Shown here in pieces: positions 55,086 to 64,000 of a stretch of 64,000 nucleotides of DNA. The position numbers and the translations under genes are program-made. Every line of letters begins with the position of its first letter. The first letter of the stretch is position 1. The notes below the pieces were generated by a model. The model was not told the DNA's origin, did no database searches, and saw only the letters and a list, made by a program, of their open reading frames with translations. Origin of the DNA: Agapanthus africanus (taxonomy: Eukaryota; Streptophyta; Magnoliopsida; Asparagales; Amaryllidaceae); NCBI GenBank assembly GCA_030015575.1, contig CM057344.1, positions 184,405,044-184,469,043 of the forward strand. The letters are read 5' to 3'.

Positions 55086-57873
55086 TGGTAGCAGAGTCGA
55101 AATTTAAAAATGTAATGAATTCCTGGATATTTTCGTCAAAAAATATCATTTTACATTCATTTTAGGATTGTTCAATCCACATACACGGTCATTCTAAGGT
55201 TATTCAATCCTCTCATGCCTTAAATCTGCTAATAAACTAACATATTCATATAACATTGACATTCATGGTATTTTTAAAATTTGATGGTTACATCTTTAAA
55301 ATCTTGAAAATTGGATGTGCGTTTAATTTATAAAATGTACCCTAAAATTATTTGTCAAATTAGAAGAATTGAAGACCAAACAAAATGAGACTTTTGCATG
55401 TCTTTACTTGAAACATAGATTTCGATGATGGAGTCAAACAAATGCTTGTTTGCAAGCAAAGCTAGCAAACATATGTTGAAGATCCCGTAATGACCTTTAA
55501 AGTTGTTCAGACTAAATATTTGGTAACTAATATTTCAACATCATCTAATGAGTAGCTAAACGCTTGTGTAGTTCTCAACTGTATAGCATGCATTTGACTT
55601 TTTTTTTTCTTGAAAGAAATTCCAAGTCCAAATATTTATTAGCTCCTAATTGAATCGACAGAGGTGCTTTCATAATATTTAGATAAAAAAATTTGGGTAT
55701 TGTCCTTCCAAAATTTAATATTTCTATCTCTACCGATCTTAGAGATAGATTTCATACAGCGGTGCTACTCATAACTATGCTAAATTGTGTGGCGTACATT
55801 GCTCAGCGGTGGACAAGAGGAATTTGTGGAGGGAGATCCGGAATCGTATCCGGGATCTTCCATTTTGTGCTTGGAAGAGAGACACGCGGGGCCGGGGGGC
55901 TTGATTGCGGTCAAAAAGTAAATAACTATGCTAAATTCAACTTGTTACCATGATCTTTGGGCATTTTCCAAGAATGGTATCATGAACGTTTAAATTGATG
56001 GATTGCTACCACGAACTTTCAGAATATCAAAAAACTACCATAACAATGTTAACAGAGAACTACAAAATGACTATAATGTATTTTTGGAATTAACTATTTT
56101 TTCTAGAATTTAATTCCTATTTTGGTTAAAATATGCTACCATTTTATACAAATCAACAAAAGAAATCCAAATAAAGTTAATTCCTTATTTTTTGTTAATT
56201 TATATAAAAGTCAATATAGTCATTTTCTAATTTTTCGTCAACACCGCTATGGTATCGAAAAAATACACTCTTTCTCATTTTTTCCGACGATCACCACTCA
56301 CCATCTTCATCGTTATCATCTAAGATGTGGATACACCAAATTTGATGTGATTCTACAACTTTTCGCTGTTGATTTAGTGGGTTCAAAATTAACGGTTTAC
56401 CGACAATATAACTTTTTACATTGCTAAATCAACGGTGAAAAGTTTGTAGAATCACATGAAATTTGGTGTAACCACATCTTAGATGATAACGATGAACATG
56501 GTGGGTGCCGATCGGCAGAAAAAATGAGGGAGGGTGTAGAAATTCCCTCCTATGGTATCTTTCCTCCATTATTCTCTTTCTAATATAAACCCGAGTTGGA
56601 AGAATAAATCTTCAAATCCTAAGAAATTTCTTTATGCACGTTCAAGTCTTAAGAAATTAATGAAAACCATCCTAAGGTAGAGTTTAGCAAAATTATTCTT
56701 TTCTTTTCTTAGTCGGTATGCAAAAACATTAAAGAAAAAAAAGACCAGTGTCATGAACCGAGGAAGTATATTATAGCTCTATCATTCTCTAATCGAAGAA
56801 TTTATTATAGTAAATCATTTTATATTTTCTAGGGAAGCTACTTTAACTAATATATGCCAATTGATCTATTGGATCTGGCATATGAAAGTGCGCTAATACC
56901 ATAGAAGGGATGAATAGGCTTTTCAAAAATTAATCTCTAACTTTAACACATAGCTAAATATTTAAATGATAAAACAATTTAAGCACAAGTCAAACTAAAT
57001 CAATCATAACACAAATATATATAAGCAATATGATGAAATAAAGATATAAAGAAATGCAGACTGTGATACGGTCGATTTAGAGTGGTTCGGCACACTCTGC
57101 CTAGTCCACTACCTAAGACCCCTCCATTAGGATTTTTCCCTATCACAATAACACTCTTTCAACCGGGCGAAGAAACCCTTACAAACAGCTCGTTGCCAAG
57201 GTTGTGGAACACCCTTACACCTCCTGTTTACGGGTAGTAGACCACCCTTACAATATTTCGATTATTCTCTCTAAACATATAAGAGACAATGAAACATGTA
57301 CAAATTTTCTATAGGGTATTTAAAGTGATGAGCTTGAGAGGTTCTTTTAAAATGATTTGAGTAAATGAGCTTCTTCCTTTTCTCTTTTGATATTAAATTG
57401 AAGTATATTTCTTTTTGAGAAAAGCCAATAATATTTATAAATGAATTTATACAGAACGTGATAATATATTTGAAAATAATATTGCTCAAAATATTAAATG
57501 AATTCTTAATTAGATATAACAACTATATTATTTAAAAACCTTGCAAGATATCAAGAACTGAAAAGATATCCTCATGGTTATTTAACCCTTGATGTTTGCA
57601 ATAAAACATAGTACAGAAAGAAAATAAAATAAACATGTCCCTTAGATAGCTCTCTTACTATATATATATCCAACGGTTAGTTATTTTTCAAATTAGTCAA
57701 CACTAGTGATAAACTAATATAAGACTTTTGGAAAATCATATGAAAAATAAATTTTAATTAATAATTGTTTTCTCAACATATATAATATGAAAATTCAAAT
57801 GTGTTTTCTCAAGTTCTTTAGATTCTAACCCTTTTACGTTATTCATGTTCATATCATGATATTGCATTTTAAT
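55086..57873. other. Unassigned AT-rich DNA with one fold-back repeat
   Basis: No coding region is supported. The stretch 55800-55915 is GC-richer but has no family match. The part at 57061-57260 (GAGTGGTTCGGCACACTCTG, then CT-rich text) resembles text common in plant LTR debris. I do not assign it. Confidence 0.4.
56258..56548. repeat. Fold-back inverted repeat (MITE-like)
   Basis: The left arm (about 56258-56377) and right arm (about 56424-56548) are reverse complements over about 110 bp, with a 46-bp loop. CATCGTTATCATCTAAGATG, ACACCAAATTT and GTGATTCTACAA are shared perfectly. No clear TSD was found. Confidence 0.8.
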
Positions 57874-59858
57874 TGTTGGATATAAGTGCCCTCAAGGAAA
57901 GTATCGTATGCAATTACTGAATTCAAGGAGCACCTATAAGGAAAACAATCTTACTCGAGATGATAGTATGATATATAGTTTGACTTTATCTTTCATGTGT
58001 ATACATTTTACTCGTTATCACATATCGCTAATACATGAGATAAGGCCCATAGGATATTTGTTTGACTGCTCGAATTAATGATACAGATCATACTAGTGGG
58101 ACCTGGGTAGTTAATAAGTACATCCTTAAATATTCCTAGTCGAAGGAGTATCAAGACTGGGCATCGGTACTCTAGTTTAGACTAGTGTGTACGTTTCTTG
58201 ACCCGGTTGGAGGGCGATAGTTGATCCTAAGGCTATTGGTGTTTGACATCGAGGATTGTATATAGATGCTCATTAGGTTATGAGTTACACTGGACGGACT
58301 CACCGAGAACTCCTAGATGGTATTATACCAATTGTCAGATAGCAGTTCTTTGGTGATGACAGTACATGGTAGTTCCTTGACCTGAGATCACTATAGTGCC
58401 TTAAGTGTGTTCCCACTATATTTTGATTACTACTCTATTACGTCTCTATTGATTCATGCAAACATGTTTTTGTTGGGTATAGTACCGAAGCACATGGAGA
58501 TAGCGAGCGGTTGAAGAGATTCGTCTCTCGGTATAGGGATTCGATATCGCGCAGTGCATGACATGACTATAACAAAAAGTCTTTGGCCAAGGAAGTTGAG
58601 ATAAACTGATAAGTGTTATCAGTTTTATCTTGCATGGTTATGAGTCCGTTGTCGCACGACTTATCGGGTTATTGGGGGTCTGATAGTTTCCACCCCTAGA
58701 CCCGGTATGGATTACTTTTTGACGAAAAGGCCGGACTGTATGGTATACGTCGCTGATATATTTTGTTGGGTCCGTATGAGTTTGCTCGTCGACCTGCCTT
58801 TATCTTTCTCATACCATGGTAGCCGTTATGTGAATCTAGTACTGCTTATGAGCATGTGGGTTAACCCGTAAAGGGATTGAATCTGAAAGTATTTCGGATT
58901 CAATCGAATATGATCCTGTATAATCTACTGCCAGCGTATTGACAGGTCTTTAGATTCCCGCAATGAAAGTGCCCTCCCAGGAGAAATGTGATGTGGTGTA
59001 CGTATTGAGATACGTGCATGAGTTCGATTAAATACGTATATTGGATATATGTGATTTAATCAGACTACTTTTTTACTAGCTGGTTTAAAAGACGGAATAT
59101 TAAGTCAAGTGTTGACTTAATAACCGTATCTGTGATATGATTTCTAATATTGTGTATTTGATTCACACACTCTCTCTCACGCATATGTATGTGATGCATA
59201 TATTCTTATCTTTTGTATATTATTTAATATAAAAAGAAAATATATGAAAAGAAAATATAAAGAGAGAAGATAAAAAAAGAAATGATAAGAAGAGAAAAGA
59301 AAAGAAGATAAGAAAAGATAAGAAGAAGAGAAACTTCTTATCTCTTCATAAGTATTCTTTTTCTTTCTTTTTCTTTAGTCTTATCTCTTCTCTTCTTTGA
59401 TCTTTATTCTTTTCTTCCTCTTATGATCATGAGAGCTTCCTCTTCATCTTCTTCCTTCTCTCTACAAAAATGGTGGAGTCAAGAAATGAAAATGAAATTA
59501 GAAAAGAGGGTGTTTTTATAATCACATCACCTTCCTCTACACGTAGCAAGTCACTTAAGAGAGTTTCTCCACTTGAAGATGGAGATGGAGATTCGGATCG
59601 GTTCCTTTCACCGCAGATCATCTATGGAGAGACGGTCGGCTTGTACACTCATCTAGGAACTCACTGGTCTAGTTAGGGTCTTTCGATTGGCGATTGAATA
59701 AATTATAAAGGTTGAAACCCCTAACTTGCTCTCTTTTATTTAAAATTTATTGTCTTTGGGTGTTTGATTGGGTTGTGAATGCTTGTGCTTGGCTAAAAAT
59801 TTTTTTAGCATATTTATCGCTTCCGCCTTACAACCTAGTAAGCACAAGGATCCCTAAT
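57874..59858 (+). repeat. RE-H 5' LTR (Angela-like, diverged)
   Basis: It starts TGTTGGATATAAGTGCCCTC and follows the same block order as the RE-A LTR (TTCCTAGTCG, TGTTTGACATCGAGGA, CACTGGACGGACTC, and so on). It ends just before the primer site. It includes a GA-rich tract (59230-59335) followed by a CT-rich tract (59336-59460). The frame at 59470-59676 is not supported as a gene. Confidence 0.8.
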
Positions 59859-59859
59859 A

Positions 59860-59871
59860 TGGTATCAGAGC
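59860..59871 (+). promoter_or_regulatory. RE-H primer-binding site
   Basis: TGGTATCAGAGC, tRNA-iMet type, follows the LTR end. Confidence 0.85.
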
Positions 59872-61025
59872 AGGCCCTAAAGACATTAGCTTGTTTTGGA
59901 GATTATTTAGTTTTGGATCAAGAAGTTTTCCCGATTTTTATTTCCAAGTTTAAACCTCTCTGTCCAGTTTGAAAACCGACACCTGAAATTTTTTTGAATT
60001 GTGCTATTGTACTGTATTTACCTTGAAAAGTATATGGAAGAAAGACGGGGAGATTTTGTTAGGTCCTGGCCGACTAGGCCGGCCTTCTAGCCGCGTGGGT
60101 CGTCCAGGCACAATATCTTGGCCCTAATTTTCTCTAGGGGCTTACACAAATGGAAACTTGATTTTTGGTGTGTTTCAAAAATTCCCAAATTTTGATTTGA
60201 TAATTGTTGTGTTTGTGGGAAATTCAGAAAGCTTTTTTATCGAAATTTTAACATCGTAGTTGTTCCGTATACCTAAGTTGTTGCCTGCTGAACAGCCACC
60301 GAGGAAGGCGGGCGCTGTAGACCACCGAATTTCGTTTTATGTTCATATGTGATGGTTAACGTCAAAGAATTGATGAGTGATCAATTCGACGGGGTTAAAC
60401 ATAGTGAGTCTGCTATGTTGGTGTGTTGGTTTAGTCGGATTGTCGCGAACGAATAGCCCAGCATGTGAATCGTTTGTAATACTTGATGTTATATTTCAAT
60501 TCATGTAATTGCCAATATATATTCTATTATTCTGGAGGAGCGACGGACTTGTGGCCGTCGTTACCGTCGGATATATTATTATTTGTTGGGACATGACCAT
60601 GATGCGGTCGTAGTTGTCGTTGTATATAATACAGGTTACAAGTTTTACCCCATGGAGAAGCGCTCGGGCGGCCAGATTCTAGAATGCGGATGGTGGCCAT
60701 TTCAAGGAGTTGAGACCGGACCACCTCATTCTAGAATTGGCGGGTTGCTCGCCGCGCTTGTAGGGGTACAGGTTTGACCCGCGGAGGAGCGTTCGAGTTG
60801 CCGGATTCTAGAAGGCGTTGGGTGGCCCACTCATGACGTTGAGTGCGGGTTTCCTCGTTTCTAGAATTGGCGGGTGGCTCGCGGTTCTTGTAGGGGTCCT
60901 GTATTGGCTGTGTATAGGCTATTCACGCGAACAGGGAATGTCGCGTTTCGTTTATGGATCAATTGAAACACGGGATTCATAGAAAATCTGACTATTCTAT
61001 TTCTGTGATATTTACCGCATGCTTA
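59872..61025 (+). other. RE-H truncated 5' leader
   Basis: No gene is visible. About 190 nt after the primer site is a GC-rich stem-loop (60064-60108: CCTGG-c-CGAC pairing with GTCG-t-CCAGG). At 60655-60783 and 60784-60910 there are two copies, offset 129 bp, of the leader module seen once in RE-A, C and D. Each has TTCTAGAA palindromes and CTAGAATTGGCGGG. The leader stops at 61025 where RE-I begins. Confidence 0.6.
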
Positions 61026-61519
61026 TGTTGGATATAGCGCCCTCAAGGCAATTATTGCAATTGAAAGTAGGCAATTATGATAATTGAAGGAGGACCTATA
61101 CAGGTAGAATAGTCTTGCTCGATATGAAAGTATGTTATCTGGTTTATCTTTATCATATTTTTGTATACATTTTATTACGTGTCGCTAATACATAATGATA
61201 AAGCCCGTAGGATTCTTGCTTGACTATCAGCTTTATGATGGCGATCATATTGTGAGAGCTAGGTAGTCTATAAGCACATCTTTAAATGTCTCTAGTCGTG
61301 AGAGTATCGAGACTGGGCATCGATATTCTAGAGTAGACCAGCGTATACGTTTCTAGACCCCGATGAGGGACGGTGGCAGGTCTCACAGTCATTGGTGTAT
61401 TGCACCTAAGATTGTATACATATACTCATTTGAGGTGAGTACACTGGACGGACTCACCGAGAACTTCTAGATGGTACAATACTTATCTTCAAATAGAAGT
61501 TCTCTGGTGAAATGAGTAC
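61026..61519 (+). repeat. RE-I LTR fragment
   Basis: It starts TGTTGGATATAGCGCCCTC and follows the RE-H LTR for about 490 bp with many differences. It is probably a separate element inserted in the RE-H leader. It is broken by RE-J. Confidence 0.65.
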
Positions 61520-63636
61520 TGTAAGGACCCTAGTGCTCGGCGAAGGAGAAAGAGAAAACAAAAATTTTAAAACAAGAAGTAGCGACCAATTCTCTAGAAT
61601 CGACTCCAAACGCTAAACTAGATAACTAAACATGCAAGGTTAGGAGGCTAGTTACCTTTGTAGCGTGTCCGTGCAATTGCGAAATACCCATACACCGCTC
61701 CAAAGACTCTAGCATGGCTCCGAAGTCTTCAGGAACGAGCTTGGACGCTGATCTTCCTCGTAGAAGATAATCCACCCGAAGGAGTCCGGATCAAGCTATA
61801 GGTTCACACAAGCAAATCAAGTGAAGCAACTCACGATCAAAACATGCTAAAAATTGATTATGAGATAGATGTAGTGGTGGTTCTCTCATGGTATCTCTTT
61901 TTACAAATTTTTCTCTCAAAAATGGAAGCTCAAAAGAGAAACAAGAAGAGAGAGGAGAGGATAATGATATATATATAAAAAACCTTAACCATAAAATCTT
62001 CTCTCTCTTTATCTTTATCCCTTCCTGTGAGTGTGGGTGGAATTGTTACTTAGACTAGTGAGTCACACACATCTTATACCTTCCAAACTTGAAAAAAGGA
62101 GTATATGAAAATACACACACACACATAAATATATACATATAACCAAGTATATATCAAAATACATATACCCGTATTCGTATCAAAATATGAATACGGTATT
62201 CGTATTTTTATACGAATACCGTATTCGTATAAAAATACGAATACCCATATTCGTATTGAGATAAAAATAGCCGTATTCGTATAAAAATGCGAATACCCTA
62301 TTCGTATTGAAATAAAAATACCCGTATTCGTATTAAGATACAAATACCCGTATTTATATAAATACTCATATTCATATAAATACCGTATTCGTGTCAAAAT
62401 AAAAATACCGTATTTGTTTAAAAATACAAATATAAAAAGAGAGATAATGAGAGATATATAATACTAGCTCACAATGATCCGGCTATCTTTCAAACCTGCC
62501 AGTATTATCATAACGTCCCATTAAAGTACGTGCACTAAATACATGTATTTAATCAAATCTGAGGGCGTTTCAAAATACGAACATACTACATCGTTTCGTT
62601 TGAACCGGAAAACCCTCTGTGTGAGACTCTAAAGACTCGATAATACGCTGGTAATGAGTTTAACCACAAGCATGCCAGCGGCACTGTACGTAACAGCTAT
62701 CCAGATAATTAACAAAATGACGGTTGATGAGCAAACTCTTCTGAACCCATACTGAGCCTGTAAGTAAAAATCTCCATACAGTCCAGTCTCTTCGTCTAAG
62801 AGTATCGCATATCGGGTGTTGGGGTGGATAACGTCAGGCCCCTAATAACCCGATAAGTTGTGTCGGTGTCAAGCTTATTACCAAACCGAGAAACTACTGA
62901 TCTACAATCAGTAAATCTCATCCGCCTTGGCCAGGGACTTATAGTGATGACCAACCGAACACAGCGCGATATCGACTTATTATACCGGGAGAGACAAATC
63001 CCCGACGATCGCTCACTACCTCCATATTGGCTCGAAACTGTAACCAACTAAAACCTATTTGCACGCCTCAGTAGAGCCGTGGTTGGGAAGTAATCTACAT
63101 ACAGTAAGAACTCACACGAGAAAAATGACGATCTTAGATCGACAATCTACCTGTACTTATTTCAACTGAGAACCACTATCTAACGATATGTATAATACCA
63201 TCTAGAAATTCTCGGTGAGTCCGTCCAGTGTACTCACCTCCAGTGAGCACCTATATATCAATGGCTAAAAGACCTTCCACCGCCCCTCATCGGGGTCTAG
63301 AAATGTATACACTAGTCTACTCTAGAATGTCGCTGCCCAGTCTCTATACTCCTATGACTAGGGACATTTAAGGATGTACTTATGGACTACCTAGCTCTCA
63401 CCAGTATGATATCCATCATAACTCTAGTAGCCAAGCAAAGATCCTGTGGGTTTTATCATTATGTATTAACGACACGTAATAACCTGTAAAATGTATACAC
63501 ATCAATGATAAAGACAAACCAGATAGTAAACTATCATTTCGAGTAAGACTGTTTTAACCTGTATAGGTCCTCCTTCAATTATCACAATTGCCTACTTTCG
63601 ATTACAATAATTGCATTGAGAGCACTATAGCCAACA
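61520..63636 (-). repeat. RE-J 3' LTR (Angela-like, minus strand)
   Basis: It begins TGTAAGGACCC and ends AGCCAACA. A polypurine complement follows, so the element runs to the right. It shares block order with the RE-B LTR. It contains the CGTATT satellite at 62155-62435. The left flank AGTAC (61515-61519) is the likely TSD; the partner lies outside the window. Confidence 0.8.
62155..62435. repeat. Palindromic CGTATTCGTAT minisatellite
   Basis: About ten irregular copies of an ATACCCGTATTCGTATnAAA-type unit. Because ATACGAATAC and GTATTCGTAT are reverse complements, the array can fold on itself. Minus-strand frames rich in Tyr and Ile here are translations of the repeat. Confidence 0.85.
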
Positions 63637-63788
63637 ATCTCCCACTTGCATTTAAGGTCAATTATTGCGGAATCGCATACCCACAGCTCGTGTGCTACTG
63701 AATACCCAAATTCACTACTAAAAGATTGTGTGTTCGAGAAATAGCCTTAGTGAGTGGATTTGCTACAATTCTTCTAACTTTCTTTCTG
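63637..63788 (-). pseudogene. RE-J polypurine tract and RNase H end
   Basis: The minus strand reads AAATGCAAGTGGGAGAT next to the LTR. About 95 bp further is the complement of an eroded ADPLT motif (AGTGAGTGGATTTGC, 63750-63764). The rest of pol lies beyond the next insertion. Confidence 0.7.
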
Positions 63789-64000
63789 TCACGACCCGGA
63801 AAAAGGCACGTGACTGGCACTTGAATCATGTGAAATCTATAGGACCCCACCTAATTCAAGTAAGCCAAAGCCCAGAAATCTAAACGTTTTTAGGGAAATA
63901 ATAGAGGTGAAGTTTTTAAATTAAAGGTATAATGAAATCGAGTTTTCCTTTAAAATGCATAGGTAATGATATATGAAAATGCAAGTGGATTATACTATAG
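63789..64000. mobile_element. Start of another LTR-type element (TGTCACGACCC)
   Basis: TGTCACGACCCGGAAAAAGG interrupts the RE-J RNase H region. This opening is common in plant Gypsy LTRs. Only 212 bp are in view, so type and strand are open. Confidence 0.45.

Noticed and set aside
57874..61519. RE-H and RE-I as the two LTRs of one element
   Set aside because: They differ far more than the LTR pairs of RE-B, C and D. No polypurine tract precedes 61026 and no TSD matches, so two elements are more likely.
62074..62397. 107-codon Tyr/Ile-rich frame
   Set aside because: It is the minus-strand translation of the CGTATT satellite.

Overview
This 64-kb window is heterochromatin-like repeat DNA from a flowering plant. 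I found no ordinary protein-coding gene, tRNA gene or true rRNA gene. The plant assignment rests on Copia-type LTR elements with the tRNA-iMet primer site TGGTATCAGAGC and a downstream PPT ending GTGGGAGATT, a Cassandra TRIM with a 5S-rRNA-derived LTR, an Athila/Tat-like Gypsy element, and a CACTA transposon with a TNP2-type transposase and CACTAGTACAAAAA end. I cannot name the species.

Positions 1-41107 are one Copia element of the Angela/BARE type (RE-A, + strand), broken open by four later insertions. Its 5' LTR starts roughly 330 bp before the window. The LTR is split by RE-B (442-10631, minus, TSD TTATG) and RE-C (11355-21717, minus, TSD AGGTT). Its leader carries a 759-bp Cassandra TRIM (23990-24748, TSD ATGAT). 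RE-D (29294-38860, plus, TSD ACTAC) sits just before its polypurine tract. With the insertions and one copy of each TSD removed, RE-A is about 10.5 kb. RE-A ends with its 3' LTR at 38895-41107.

Positions 41108-43146 hold older LTR debris in both orientations. Positions 43147-43838 and 51401-53963 are two parts of one CACTA transposon (transposase on the minus strand), split by a 7.6-kb Gypsy element RE-G (43839-51400). RE-G has no recognisable reverse transcriptase. Positions 53964-57873 hold a Copia-like LTR remnant, a fold-back repeat and unassigned AT-rich DNA. Positions 57874-64000 are a further stack of Angela-like LTRs (RE-H, RE-I, RE-J) and the start of another LTR.

The most interesting signal is in the long non-coding 5' leaders of RE-A, B, C and D. 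These elements have a decayed pol but no recognisable gag. Each leader is 2.3-3.1 kb and keeps the same modules: (i) a GC-rich hairpin about 190-530 nt after the primer site; (ii) a CCGTTAG/CTAACGG hairpin in three of the four; (iii) two copies of a roughly 150-nt unit with a hairpin and a GATCCC...GGGAGTGA core; (iv) three copies of a small hairpin TTGGC-NNNN-GTCAA, with an NNNN loop that is the same within an element but different in each element (ATGC, CTTT, CAAA, ATTC); (v) in A and D, and in shorter form in C, a GAAA-tetraloop hairpin. Several stems show compensatory base changes. The GC-rich hairpin also occurs in the unrelated Gypsy element RE-G. I read these as structured RNA leaders of gag-less, probably parasitic retrotransposons; the function is inference.
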